A stretch of DNA of 64,000 nt, from assembly GCA_029876055.1 (NCBI GenBank), contig CM056876.1:4154001-4218000 (forward strand). Reading direction: 5' to 3'. Shown here one piece after another: positions 1-11,529 of the stretch. Under the pieces are notes generated by a model. The model saw only the letters and a list, made by a program, of their open reading frames with translations, ran no database searches and was not told where the DNA came from. This stretch comes from Madurella fahalii (lineage: Eukaryota; Ascomycota; Sordariomycetes; Sordariales). Made by a program: the position numbers and the translations under genes. The number at the start of each line of letters is the position of its first letter. Positions within the stretch are counted from its first letter, which is position 1.

Positions 1-748
1 GGCTGGCTGCATGGGTCAGCAGACGTATCCCAGGGTTTTGCACGCAAAGGACTTACATCTAACTGGGCCCGATGGACAGTAATCCCGAGGTCAACGACAG
101 GGAGATTCTGCCCTGCGACAAGGGCGGCCCCAGCCGCCAACAAAAGTGGAAACGTGCTGAAGGAATAACTGACCATCGTTCAAGGGGCTTCTAGAAGCCG
201 TGGAAACACATCAACGCGAGTCACCGTTGAAACGACTGACGACGCCTTTTATAAGCTGATGATGAGGCGACCTGCGCCATCGGCCAGTCCATCGTGAGCT
301 TCGGCAAGTAAAATCGGCATAAACCTCAGCGTCGTACCAGAAATTATTGTTTCTGGCTGGGCTATCTGCCATGCGCGTCCATGGCGCGCGGTAAGGATCC
401 CTGGACCTCCAGCCGTGCGCGCTAGTGTCTTGCGTGCATGGCAGTATCCCTTATTGGGCTTCTGTTGCAGCGTCTAGAAGCTTGCGCTGACCTTGGCAGG
501 GCAGAACCTCGTGAGGTTTGCCATATTGCGACAAGCCCTGGCCATGGTTATCCACTTTCTCCCGCCCTCTAGAACATTTGAATCGCGGGAGACTGAGGTG
601 CCCAAGGCAAAACAACAGATGCCCTACTGAGTGAACCGAGTTTTTCCCTAACATTTTGTCATTCCGTCATTTATCATTATGTTACCACAGGCGCAAACTG
701 GTAATCATACACGTTCATCCCATCCCGAACCAGCACCAGAGGTGGGGC
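1..748. other. intergenic, no gene seen
   Basis: No reading frame here has protein-like composition or recognisable motifs. It is the 3' flank of the receptor gene that ends at 749. Confidence 0.5.
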
Positions 749-2108
749 TCACGACAGCCGAGTATAGGCCTTGGGAGGCAAAGAAACGGATATGCCATCC
801 ACGTAAACACCGCGCTGAATCTGGTCTTCCAAGTCTTCCACATCACGCCTCTCACCGTCCTCAGAACTCTGGGAGCTAATTCGTGGCCGGCTTTCCGGCT
901 TCACGTTTGTCCAGGAGCCGTTTTCAGGTCGGGTACGGCCCATGCCGTCTCGGCGACCGGCTGAAATGCCCGTTGACATTTGATTCGGAAAGCTGGCCGG
1001 CCCGAACGTCCCATAAGACCTGAGTAGCCTTGGGAATAGCTTAACTACGAGCGGTTTCAAGATCGTCAGGCACGCGCAGATAATGGCGAGATTCACCTCG
1101 ACCGAGCCCCACTTGACAAGAGTGGTGAGCTCATACGTGAGGTCGGCAAAATTGAGCGACGAAATGGACACGATCCGGATGACAGATATCAGACAGGCCC
1201 TGTTCTCCTGTTAGCTGCTGCCTTTGCTCTTTGGGCTCTTTGGGTATCATAAAACAGGGCATGCATACACAAAAGCCACGGCAAATACCAGCATCAATCC
1301 GATCTTTTGCCGCCTCGGCAGCTTGAGCTTGACGACGACCGGGATGGGAAGGAGAAAGATGATGAAGTCGGTGGCGATATGGAGGTACCCGTTTGACGCC
1401 TTGATCTCGAGGGGGAGGCAGAACCCCTCGACACTCTTATCCCACACGGCTGTGAGGGGCACGCAGGCGATGAAGGAAGCCACAACGACCCAGATGTTAC
1501 ATGCGACAACGACAGCCATGACGGTGTTGTTGCATATGCGAGCAAGACCCAGTGGCATGAACCGCCTATACAACAGCAGAATCGACATCTTGGTGAAGGA
1601 CAGGCTCATGGCGTAGAACAGAAACGTGTACCATTCCTCCTGGACTTGGGTTAGTTTGGGCTGAATGGTATGGAGTTGCCTTGCCTTTTGGAACCGGAGA
1701 ACTCTTGCGGGGACACCAGCCAGATATGACGGCCCAGGCCGAACATCGTTTCTGCGATATGCGTCGGTAACTGCTCTCCGGGACCCGAGATTGACCGGAA
1801 CGCTGAGACGCTCGTGATAAGTACTTACGTCGGACGCTCCCAATAGTCGCCCCGACCGAGAAGAACTGTCCAAAAAGTCAATCAACCTAACGCTCAGCCA
1901 GGCATCCTCGATTTGCATGTCTGGACATCGAACATACCAGCGCCACAACTATTAGCCAGTCGTCGGGTCCGAGAGATCCCAGGATCGCGTGCCGCGTGTA
2001 GAGTCGTGTGGTGACGGTCGCGGTGGCGAGAACCAGCATCACAACAGCGCATGCGACGATTGAGGCCTGGTGGCCCGAGTCGCCGTCGCTGTCGCCCGTG
2101 GGCGCCAT
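749..2108 (-). CDS. PTH11-like fungal rhodopsin-domain membrane protein
   Basis: Seven-TM-type integral membrane protein of the fungal rhodopsin/PTH11-like family, whose members sit in the plasma membrane; some act as surface-sensing receptors. Five exons on the minus strand: 2108-1938, 1865-1829 (a 37-nt microexon), 1751-1695, 1644-1269 and 1199-749. The introns are 72, 77, 50 and 69 nt. All phases close and give 363 aa. Seen: hydrophobic helix near residues 15-35, GPDDWL before helix 2, the family hallmark GLGRHIW in exon 3, TKMSILLLYRR in helix 3, a Cys-containing loop, then FIIFLLPIPVV and the final helices. The hydrophilic tail of about 80 residues is rich in Ser, Arg and Asp. The weakest join is intron 3, whose donor is GTTCCA; the last intron has donor GTATGC and acceptor AACAG. 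The ligand cannot be told from sequence. Confidence 0.85.
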
Positions 2109-4300
2109 TTGACCCTAGCGCTGCCAAAGGAATTATCAGGCCATTCAACAGTGACGGGCGGCGACGAGACGCCGTTGGTGTCGTCGAAGTGTAGTGCTTT
2201 TGAACACTTTCCCCGCCATTCTTCGTGGTGTGTCCATCCTTCATCGGCCTCCCCCACAGTGCTGAGATTTGATGCGCAGGCTTGACCTACCTGAGGACAT
2301 GGGGGGATCGCCTACCAGCTTATTGGCTTTTTGGAGCAACCCGGAAGACACTAGCGATGACACTTATGCATGGGGCGTCTGTTGGAACCTCAGCCCGAGA
2401 CAGGGACACCCCGGGAGACGCGCCTCAGTGATGAAGTCTGACAAGTCATCTCCTGTGACAAAGGGTGCAGCGCACGGCCTGGGGATTTGGCGGAGAGCGT
2501 CGCCAGGCCGCGCAGATCTATGGGCTTGGAGCGGCCAATATCTTGCCCATCGAGGGTTTGCTCAGACCCTGCCAAGGAGTTCTCAGCCGGCAGGGCACTG
2601 AAAAGGTCCAAGCGCATATGAAATTGGCTCGAGGCAGTCTTCTGGGGTCTCCGGCCTGACCCCTGCAATGGTTCCTGTCGCAAACTACCAACTACACTAA
2701 ACACCCAAAAGGTGAGGAGCTCCACGATTGTTGGTCGTAGAATGCTAAACCTGCATTTTATCTGACAGTTCCTGAGTGGCTTGCAGTTCAGGGGTTCGTT
2801 CCCACTTGGACCAACTAGGACAGCTGAAGTGCCGAGGATATTTGCTGGCCCACGGATAGAACGTAAACTCGAGAGAAACAAGGGCTTTTGTGGACATTAC
2901 TGAGACATGATCCTTGTGACGGATACATGTCCTGGAAGCCAAGGGGGTTCGGGAACCTGGGTTTCTTGACGTACGCATCGGGGTTATGGAAGCTTGTGAA
3001 GCACAAGTACTGCCGGGCAGCCGCAATTGGCGACAATCTAGCTAATGTTGTCAGTAGGGCAAGTGTTATTCGACGTTCCTTAACAACCTGCCGAAGGGAA
3101 GGAGGGTTCTCTTGGTAAATGGAATAATGAATTTATAAAAGAAGATGCCTTTCCAACCCGATACCCTGTGTTGGCATTAAATGAGAGAATAAAACAAGCG
3201 AAAATATGTTTACGAGAAACCGACTCTTTTCGATGATCCAACTCCGCCGCCGCAAGCATTAGCCGCAGCGTCAGCGCCTCACCGACCATCTGGCCAAGGG
3301 CGTCATCCGTAATGACTGGCCTCCCCTCACGAATGAGCTTAGAGCGCTTCTTCGCTTTGGGATACCTCGTCTTGGTCTACGAAGCGGGCCGCAGCGTTCC
3401 TTCGTAGAATCATGATCTCACCGTCCGCGGTGGCGTCGTGTTCGAGGGATCCATCACCCAAATGGGCGAACATACGCCGCGGGACCGGCTTTAGGCGGGG
3501 GACATTGAGATGGACGCGGAGCCGCAGTAATGGCCCAGTGCTAGCTTCCACAACCCGAATAGACCCCACGCGGGTAAAGCGGTGTAGGGCGGCCCAGAAC
3601 CTGTCCGCCGTGCAGACCAGCCGGTGCGGGAGCGCCGTTTCGGTCAGACCTCCGTCACTGGACAAGTAGCACACGAGCCACCACAACACATCCACCAGGG
3701 GCCGATCGAATCGAATGAGACGCGTCGACCGACCTCAGTCCTCAACCAAAACCCAAAATGCGTATCTAATCGCGAGCATGGTGCCCGTGACTGCAACAAA
3801 CACAGATGAAGCGAAACCTGCCAACTCTTTTTCCATCTCTCAGTTGATGTCCAAATACCCTCACGAACGGCTATTCGTTCACCCACTGATGTGGACGGCG
3901 CGACACATTAGCCTTCTGGGTTGTGAGTTCTTCCACGATGGGGTCATTACTATCGCGCCCCTGCCTTCTCCGCAACCGGAGCAACCGGGCATCGACGTCC
4001 TCCCTGCACCGGCGACTCGCCCTCTCCTCCTGGTAGTGTGCCGGCGGACGACGATGGCGCACGTGAGCTGGAACGTTACTTTGCGAGGCTAGACAGCCCT
4101 ATCAACCAAGCGCGTCGCCTCACGACATGTCGTAGTTCCTATTCCAAGCAGCAAGCCCTTTCTCAGCTCTTAGGAGGGCTCAAGTACTACAGGTTAGTTC
4201 CCCAACCCCGTTCTGTCCTCGTTTCCGCCCTTCCCTGCTTGGCTTTCCTTGGAAAACATCTAGTTGACCATAGTGGTCGTCTTCCATCAACTTAGAGAAC
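2109..4300. other. mostly non-coding stretch
   Basis: Upstream region of the receptor gene and beyond. Short frames occur on both strands. Only the segment at 3339-3695 looks even weakly protein-like. No RNA gene or repeat was recognised. Confidence 0.4.
3339..3695 (-). CDS. possible coding segment of an unrecognised protein
   Basis: Open minus-strand frame of about 118 codons without an in-frame ATG at its head; it opens with GTG. Internal stretches such as RFWAALHRFTRVGSIRVV and LRLRVHLNVPRLKPVP alternate hydrophobic and basic residues in a protein-like way. It could be an exon of a larger gene or a chance frame in GC-rich DNA. No family is recognised and no partner exon was found. Confidence 0.25.
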   Translation of the reverse strand: MDVLWWLVCYLSSDGGLTETALPHRLVCTADRFWAALHRFTRVGSIRVVEASTGPLLRLRVHLNVPRLKPVPRRMFAHLGDGSLEHDATADGEIMILRRNAAARFVDQDEVSQSEEAL

Positions 4301-4926
4301 ATGTTCACTTCCTATCCGCCCGTCGCGCCGTCGCCGATCTACCGTGCTACTCCTTCTCCCATGCTCCGTAATCACCTTCCCAGCCTCCGCCGGTGTCGCA
4401 GCTAGTCTACGTCGACCCGTCCGATATCGCGCGACACCGACGGATCAAGCTCGGGCCGTCCTTGCACGGTAACATACACCGTCCTCCTAACGTGCCCGGT
4501 CTCAGCCGCTTCCAGAAGCAGCTACGACGTCTCACACCCCATGACCCCCGCGAGGACCCGTATATTGCGGCGCTTCTGATCGCACTCGCGCAGGAGCAGC
4601 GACTGCCTGATGAGGGTGGCGGCGGCAACCATAACGACATGAACCTCTTTAGCTGTGCGACTAATGCTGCTCGTTCGCAGTTGCTACTGGTAACTCGCCC
4701 AGGCGATACTACGTGGCTGCATATCTACACCACTAAGGTCTCGCCCGAGTTCCTTGAAAGAATCGACTGGCCCTTCCCCCCTCCACCCGCAGACGCGCGG
4801 TCTCGGCCTTGGATGTCGATCTGCCGGCGGCGACTGGCCTTCAAGCGGTATAAGACGTTGCCACGGCGCCTCACGGCCGTCCTACGCGATGCTGGTCTCG
4901 CTACCGAAATGGTACCGGAGAAATGA
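4301..4926 (+). CDS. hypothetical fungal protein, start region frameshifted or spliced
   Basis: The segment 4393-4926 encodes about 177 residues with strong protein character: DPREDPYIAALLIALAQ, LLLVTRPGDTTWLHIYTTKV and an acidic/aromatic EFLERIDWPFPPPP run. From memory this resembles a large family of uncharacterised Sordariomycete proteins with a similar central DPREDPYIAAL-type segment; no function is known. An ATG at 4301 opens a Pro-rich N-terminus in a different frame that would join by a one-base shift near 4391. A plus-strand frame at about 4041-4190 (ALSQLLGGLKYYR) may be an upstream exon with a GTTAGT donor, but its phase does not match the best acceptor. The gene is therefore either multi-exon with an unseen junction or slightly broken. 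Confidence 0.5.
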
Positions 4927-5500
4927 AGATGCAGAATGGTAGAGGCAAGAAGAGAAGGTGTTTGTTGTTGGTTAATGTATCATCATATAATTATCAGGGG
5001 GCCGGACCTCGGTAAATGGTTGTGACTCCGTATGTTTAGCGAAGGTAAGATAGCCAAGCGACTTTGCCATCCTAAGCTGTAAAGTGGTCATTTTTTTCGT
5101 CATTGTAAGATGGAAAGAGTGGTTGTTAACCATAGTGCAGATGGGCTGGGTTGCTAATTGATGCACCGTTCTCGCCGCACGTCAGGCTATCGGTTACATC
5201 GACTAATTACATCAATACGTCCGGTCACTATTACACATGTTCTCGTCACCCTTCGAACCGCTATTTAAGTCGGACCCTCACCGTGATTGCGCTATTGCAG
5301 CAGGTCTCAGGTGACGCATCGGCCAATAAGTACCTAAGGTACAGTACCTTAGCCATCCTTGGATACGAGATCGACGACAGGGCCCTGCAACCCAAACAAG
5401 GTCGAAACAGCATGTGCAGATAGAGCTCTCTCTAATCAGAGGGAGACTTCTTTGCGCGCAAAGAAAGCTCCTCAGTGGAGCTGCAACTAGTGTGGGAAGT
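4927..5500. other. intergenic up to the transposon nest
   Basis: No gene seen. The final bases before 5501 (GGAAG) are the left flank of element F. The matching right-hand target duplication is not visible in this window. Confidence 0.5.
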
Positions 5501-5761
5501 GTTGGAAATGAGGACTGTCGTCGCAAATGAGCGACCCACTTTGTACAGCTGGGGCACCTGCCGACAGGTGTCGGATCATGTGACGGGTGCTCCCAGGGGT
5601 CAACTTTCTGAGCTCCCTACTTCCTGAGCGATATCTGCAATGCAACCACACAACAACAGGGCGACTGCCCAGCCCATTGACGAAGACCTTCTAAATATAT
5701 ATGGATCTGTGCCCAACGAGCCTGACTAATTAAGTGGGTGCTACAGACAGTAGTTCCAACA
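5501..5761 (+). repeat. 5' LTR of copia-type element F
   Basis: 261-bp LTR bounded by the 8-bp inverted ends TGTTGGAA and TTCCAACA. A TATA-like CTAAATATATAT lies near 5690. It is followed at once by a primer-binding site and a gag-like frame in the same orientation. No second copy of this LTR was seen, so the 3' end of F is lost or lies outside the window. Confidence 0.75.
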
Positions 5762-5780
5762 GTTATGAGCCCGGCGAGCG
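5762..5780 (+). other. primer-binding site of element F (half-tRNA type)
   Basis: GTTATGAGCCC directly abuts the LTR. It is complementary to GGGCTCATAAC, the anticodon stem-loop of initiator tRNA-Met. Drosophila copia and relatives prime from the 5' half of this tRNA cut at the anticodon. This supports assigning F to the copia group. Confidence 0.6.
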
Positions 5781-5893
5781 ATCTTTACTTCCACGATCAG
5801 GAACTTCAGTCAGATACGCACCCAAGACGCGATCAACACGATCATTAACAACTGTTGGAAGTGCAACGTAAGAGCAACGATTAAACTAGACAA

Positions 5894-7580
5894 GATGACC
5901 ACTACGAAGACCGACGATACTACGGCCTGCTTCGCGAGCCCAGACGACTAGCGCGCGTAGAACCACGAGTTCCAGTCGAGAGCCGTAGCCGCCGATCTTG
6001 GGACAAGATCAACCCCGACATGGATATTAGGGAGCTATTCTTGAGCCTCCTTCAGCTACCCGATATCGCGAAGTTCGAAAAGCGAGAGCTCCTAGTGAGA
6101 CGATTAGAATGCTACGCGACAGCTTCCTCAGCCGGAGCTACGACGTCTAGTACGGCTACGATCGACAGCTCCTACGATCTCGATGCCTAGAGCCAGGGAG
6201 TATTGTACCAAGAGTATATCGATATCGGGGCTAAGCCCAAATCTATTATAGAGCTATCGACTACTGGAAGGAGCTCTTACTCGCTTGAGCACACCGAATA
6301 TATAATGCAGCTACGGCGTTTCGAGAAAGAGAAGGACAATATCAAGGAGCTTAAGGTATAGGTCAATAATACGGTCTCGAGCTACTTACGGCAGGTCTCC
6401 TGTGATTCTACGGTTTCGCTGGTAATATAGTACGCGAACCTATGCGATTAGGTTGGTATTACCGAGGCCTGTGAGAAGATAATTACGCGAGATATGTACT
6501 TCGAAGCGATTAAGCTGCTTATATACCTTCCTAAGGATATGAGTGTATGGTTTCGAACCTGGGAGTATGCGATAGCCTATACGTAGAACAAAATAGTAGC
6601 TGAGGCCAAGGGATTATTTTCCTAGTTCCCCGACTTTGAGAGAGTAGTAAAGGGCGTAGGATATGCCGATTGGTACTGGATCTACTGGATACTCTATTCG
6701 AAGGAGATCGAAAACAATACCCTGGAATACTGTAAGTTTAGTAACGACTTCTAGGACGAGATCTATAACGCTCAGAGGAGTAAGAGCAAGTTGTGTATTA
6801 TGAGAGGTATGTTTATAGCTACTTTCGCCGATCAAAGCGATACTGATAATAGAGCTATTAAGCGTTTGCGATCGAGAAGTAACGATACCTATATACGTAA
6901 AAGAGGATATACTAGAGGAGAGCTGTCAGACTATAGGGTATACGAGCGCCTATATCACCTTGATTAGTACTTTTATGTAATAGATCAGCTACTACTACGG
7001 TAGTTCGAGAAAAGAGAGTTGTTACGTGGTGGGAGCCCAGATGGGCCAGATAGCCAGGATCCCAGGGGTCATGTGATCCCAGGATTCTAGAACCTTCCTA
7101 GGCACTGGCCCATTCCTGTCATATATTACTAGGCTCCCGTACTCATGACAATGAAGATAGATAACGCGAATTTAACCATGATTTTATCTTATTCTTGAAA
7201 TCCCACGTGACAAGGGTACGTTGTTGAGCTCGTTAGACAGAACCTCGAAAGAGATCTCTAACTATAAAAGGAAGTTACCTAGCTTAATAAGAAGGCTAGA
7301 AGCTTAAGCTCTAAACCTATTAACACTGAGTGACAGAGGCTAAGAAGTAGATCGCTAGTAGGCTTGTCGATATAACAGTGAGTACGATCCCTTATATAAG
7401 AAAGTAGAGTGAAAGTGAGATTCGAGGATAGTAGTTAACTATCTAAAAAGATTATAGTGGTCAATACTGCCTTCATAGTAGTAAGATCAGTGCTGTTAGC
7501 AGTTACCTACCTACTATAGCATTCAGCGATCCTCGATTTAGGTGCTATAATCTATATTTTCAACGAGCTGAGTTGTTTTC
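5894..7580 (+). pseudogene. decayed copia gag and protease region, element F
   Basis: Reading frame from ATG 5894 with protein-like stretches (a gag-like helix-rich region at about 6280-6960, then an ILDLGAIIYIFNELS segment near 7525-7570). The last matches the copia protease signature LDSGAT-HI, with Ser now Leu. In-frame stops are nearly all TAG where CAG is expected, the RIP pattern. The frame is cut by solo LTR E1 (7020-7212) and by element A at 7581, and resumes at 26199. There is no zinc knuckle clear enough to cite. Confidence 0.7.
7020..7212 (+). mobile_element. solo LTR E1 inserted in element F
   Basis: 193 bp starting TGTTACGTGG and ending CCACGTGACA, flanked by AGAGT and AGGGT, a 5-bp target duplication with one transition. 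The same sequence occurs in the opposite orientation at 28259-28444. It has no coding content, so it is a solo LTR left by LTR-LTR recombination, or possibly a small LTR-derived non-autonomous element. Confidence 0.8.
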
Positions 7581-7838
7581 TGTAACGAGAGTCTCCAGAC
7601 GAAGGTCAGGAGGACCCGCCGAATGATGCTGGATGATGTCACGATACAGGATAGATAAGAACCCCGTGAGGGAACTCTCTCACGCGGGGCACTTCTGATC
7701 CGTAAGGATCAGTCTCTGTGTAGTCAATGACAATAGGAGGCTGTTCGTGAAGCTATCGCCCACTGATCGAACTCTTTTCGGTACTGAGACATTGTAGTCC
7801 ATCTCCCTCAACGTGTTCCTAGAACAACCCCCTTTACA
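7581..7838 (+). repeat. 5' LTR of element A
   Basis: TGTAACGAGA to CCTTTACA, 258 bp. It contains an 18-bp palindrome CTGATCCGTAAGGATCAG at about 7695-7712, whose right half pairs with the primer site after the LTR. Confidence 0.92.
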
Positions 7839-7841
7839 ATT

Positions 7842-7850
7842 CTGATCCTT
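7842..7850 (+). other. self-primer binding site of element A
   Basis: CTGATCCTT, four bases after the LTR, is the exact reverse complement of AAGGATCAG at 7704-7712 inside the LTR. This is the arrangement of Tf1-type self-priming, where the 5' end of the element RNA folds back as primer. No tRNA-like TGG start is present. Confidence 0.6.
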
Positions 7851-7870
7851 CTGTTCTACCGTTAGCCGAG

Positions 7871-9112
7871 ATGGCACCTACGATGAGTACCTCCCGTGAG
7901 CTGGGAGCAGAGTCGAGTCCAGGGGAAAACACCCCCCAATCACCCACAAATCCTGTGCGCCTTCATCGGTCGGAATCACCAGGATTTCGACCTCGCATAT
8001 CTTCGCATACCCTTTCGGACTCCCGGGTTCCACGTCAAGCTCCTCACCATAATAACCTGTTGGAATCAACCCGTCTTCGGATACAGCAACTGGAAGCGCT
8101 GAAACAACTGCGAGAACAAGAAGAGGGTTTACTTCGGAAGCTAGGCATCTCACCAGGCGAATCCTTACCGAAACGCAGGCGATATCGTTCTCCTTCAGCA
8201 GGTTCTAGTGACCATAATGAGGACCGAAAGGCGATCAAGGTAAAGCATCTGATTCAGTTCCCTGACAATACTACCTATCGACGCCGTTTGGAATGGCTCT
8301 AAGATCTACAGCGAGCATTTATAGGAGACCCGAAACGGTTCAAAACGGGTATAAACCGGATCCTTTTCGCCTTGGATTAAATAGAAGAACGTCTTTGCAA
8401 TCGGTGGTATAGTCATTGCAATAATCTTCCGACAGATATACGATAAGAGGCTGAAAACGACTGGAAAATGTTTAAAGATTAGACACTGAACTGTATTCGA
8501 GATCTTGTAGATCAAGAATCCATTATTGCAAAGTAGCTTAATAATGCTAAATAACGAGAAAACTAGTTTCCCTTAGACTTTTATTAGTACTTAGAATCCC
8601 TTGAGGCCTAATTCCCGAAGTAGGATAAAAAGGCTTATACTCTTACCTTTTATACGAAGCTTTCGTCTATAATTAGCAACTATATCGACTTATACATCTA
8701 TAACAAGCTAGAGACTCGGGAAGAGATAGTTAAACTCGTTACCCAAATTTAATATGGTTTCTAGTACCGAAAATCTCAGGAAGCCCCTAAATATTCGTCC
8801 TGATATCCTTCTTACTCTTCTCCTTCATCGTATTCTTCCCCAACCTACAAATCGTTATTTTATCCTCGAAAAGCGTTATTATCCTGTTATCACCAACAAA
8901 ACGTATAGTCAACGACGCTATATATAAAACCTGACGACTACCTTACGTCAACCCCATTTCATTTCAATTAGCTGAACCCTATAGATAGTCAGGGAAACCC
9001 TTTGACTTGTTTTATTTATAGCAGTAATACCCATTTTGCTAACAACTACCTACAAAAAGGAGTATCAGTGAACAAAGCTACTAGGTACCCCAGTTGCTGA
9101 GGTAGGGGATCG
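7871..9112 (+). pseudogene. gag of element A, RIP-damaged
   Basis: Opens at ATG 7871 and runs 143 codons before the first stop. It then continues in frame through many TAG/TAA codons to a CCHC-like zinc knuckle near 8990-9040 in which two Cys codons have become Tyr. The N-terminal part has a basic and coiled-coil-like segment (LRIQQLEALKQLREQEEGLL). Element B interrupts the region between gag and pol at 9130. Confidence 0.75.
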
Positions 9113-9129
9113 CGCCTAAATCGGCGGGG

Positions 9130-9489
9130 TGTGAGGATCAAGGATCCAAGGGTATTAGGACCAGAGTGCCTGGGTACGAGCAGTGCACGCGCAACGTAGG
9201 AGCAGAGTGCTCGTTAGGGGTGGGATGGTGGTCTCATTGAACTCTGTCTCTCTCCTAAGTCCTGTCTTCCACCCCCCTCTTTATGCCCTGCGATGACAAC
9301 GTCTGGGCTCACTTACCCCGCTCGCTGCCCCGTCATCGACCTTGCTTGTACGCTCCTTCGACGCTCCTCTGACGCGATATCCTCGCCCTTCTGGCCTAGC
9401 GTTGTTGTTGCTTTTGCGACCCCGCCGGCGCTGCGGCTTCGGGGCTTCCGTCCTGCGCCCACGCCGACCTTACCCAGCCGGTCCTCACA
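9130..9489 (-). repeat. 3' LTR of element B
   Basis: 360 bp, TGTGAGGATC to GGTCCTCACA on the plus strand. It is preceded on the minus strand by the purine-rich tract AAGGAGGGAGGCTC (9490-9503), the expected plus-strand primer. Confidence 0.95.
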
Positions 9490-10375
9490 GAGCCTCCCTC
9501 CTTCCGGGCTCCTGCCCTCAGGAGCCATCCGGCCTACGTGCCCCTTCGTAGGTGATGCTGTCGACAATCTTGTTTGCGGGCCTTGTGCGTACTAGCTGCG
9601 TGGTTGCCTGCCCCGCGTAGCGCTCGAGGTGCTGGATGTTGGGATGCCGCCCATAGTGCTTTCTCGCGGTCCTCGAGTTGCCGACGCGTCGTCTCTCCTT
9701 CCTTGCCTTCCTCGCCGCGCAGGCACTTGCAGCCGCCGGAGCTTGTTGTTGCGTAGACGCTGCGGGTTGTAAGCGCGGAAGTATCGGGGTCATTGCGTTG
9801 TGTGGTGCAGTGATTGTTTGGCTGCGTATTGTTGCCTTCCCTTGGTCTCAACAATAGTGCACGCGCAGCCTCAATGACTCAGAAGTGGGGGAGAGGGGGT
9901 TTTTGCTGAGAAAAGGAAGTCAGAGTAGGTAGTGCAAGGTAATTGCGCTCAGGTTGCGTGGTCGTAGCGGGGAGGCAGCTCTGCCCTTGCTGATCGTAGT
10001 CGTCCCAGCTCAACTATCTCGAACTTCCTTTGCACTGATCTTTGGCCTCATTTTTGGGAAAAGTGGGGCCTCCACCAGTTCTGGGTATAAAGAGGGCTTC
10101 CCTCCCCCAGTTCCTTTCCTCTCTTTTTTTCCTCACGGTCTTGCTCTCGTAGGTTGCGCCCTTCTTGCTCCCTTACCTCTCCATCCTTCACCCGCACCTT
10201 CTGCGCTTCTCTGCCGCTTGTTTCACGCTTCCGTAGTTCGGTCTGCTGACTGCCTGGTGTGTTGTAGTCGCCGTCCCCGCCCTCGCCGCTCTCGCTCTGC
10301 TCTCTCGCTCTGCTCTCTGCGCTCTGCTCTCTGCGCTCTGCTCTCTGCGCTCCCCCCCCCTCTGCTTGGTCCGCC

Positions 10376-11435
10376 ATGTCGGACAAACGCCCTGTAAGTA
10401 GCGCCCTCGCTGCTCTTGCAGGGTCTCTGCGCGTGCTGATCCTTTCTCAGGCTGAAGATGATGAAGAGCCCGGCGGTCCCCCTAAGAAGTCCAAGGCCGC
10501 TCCCACGTCCCCTGGCTCCTCGGTGGGTTTCTGGTCCTCCCTTTTCCCGCCTTCGCTGCTCCTAACCTGCTTCTCTAGGCCGAAGACGACGTCGCTCCGT
10601 CCTCCCCGCCCGCCGCCGACACCCCCAAGGCCCGCGACAAGCTCGCCGAGGGCGCCCGCCGCGTCATCCCGTGAGTATTCCTCCCTCGGCCGCTAGCTCC
10701 CCGCTGATTGTGCGCAGCTGCCGCTCGTGCCTCCGCCGCATGCTGAAGAAGGGTCCCTCCGCCAGCTGCAAGAACCAGAAGAGCTCCGGTGCCCGCTGTT
10801 TCCGCTGCGCGTACCACAACCATGTCTGCCTGCCGGTAGGTCCTCCCCCTCTTATTTTGCGCTGCTCCTGCAGCGCTTGTTAGCAGCGTCTGACTGTTTC
10901 TAGGTCCCCCCCGATGCGTTGAATGCGGTGGTCCGGTTTGTGGAAGCCTTTGACCGCATGGAGTTCCCTGCCGCTGGTGAGGATGTAAGTAAAACTTTTT
11001 TTTTTTGCTTCTTAGCTGCGTATTTCTTGCGCTAACGGTGCTTTTCCTCAGGTTGCTGGTCTGGAGGAGGAGGTCCAGGAGACTGGCAATGCCGCCCTGC
11101 GCGCCCTCAAGGACTTCTCTGCCCCCCGGCCCCGGTCCGCCGAGGTTGCCGCCCACCGTGCCAGCGCTAACCGCGCTGGTCGTGCGCTGCGCCTCCGCCG
11201 CAATGGCGGCGTTGCTGCGGGTTCGTCTTTCGCTGTCCCTGCTGCTGCCGGTTCCTCGTCCTCGCCCTCGGGCGCTGCCCCTGAGCTCCCCCTCCTGTTG
11301 GAGGCGCAGACCGCGGTCCTGACCAACATTTGGAAGCGCTTGGGCGACATGGAGGCGCTGCTTTCGCGCATCGCGGACCACCTTGCCCCTGTTGTGGAGG
11401 AGGGTGACACTGAGGTTGAAAGTGAGGAGGAGTAG
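10376..11435 (+). CDS. antisense accessory gene of element B, cysteine-cluster protein
   Basis: A complete six-exon gene on the strand opposite gag-pol, between pol and the 3' LTR. Exons: 10376-10393, 10451-10522, 10579-10670, 10718-10835, 10904-10984 and 11052-11435. The introns are 57, 56, 47, 68 and 67 nt, with donors GTAAGT, GTGGGT, GTGAGT, GTAGGT, GTAAGT and pyrimidine-rich CAG/TAG acceptors. All phases close to 254 aa. The acidic, Pro/Lys-rich N-terminus has two AEDD segments at exon starts. Residues of about 60-100 hold a cysteine cluster C-x2-C-x12-C-x9-C-x2-C-x6-C, reminiscent of the fungal Zn(II)2Cys6 fold with a longer first loop. An Ala/Arg-rich middle follows, then a Leu-rich C-terminal helix and acidic tail. 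A CT-rich tract at 10260-10370 precedes the ATG, as in many fungal promoters. A decayed homologue sits at the same place in element A. Inferred role: DNA- or chromatin-binding accessory factor; unproven. Confidence 0.85.
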
Positions 11436-11529
11436 ATGGGGCGCTGCTTGGGCGCGGTTTTTTCGTGGGTTTTTTAATGCCCTTAGACAAATTGAAGCTT
11501 TTTCCCTCGCCTGATGTGCTCTTATGTGC

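Noticed and set aside
9293..9595. Plus-strand frame in the LTRs of element B (also at 17046)
   Set aside because: Lies within the LTR in both copies, Pro/Arg/Ser-rich, no domain. A GC-rich by-product.
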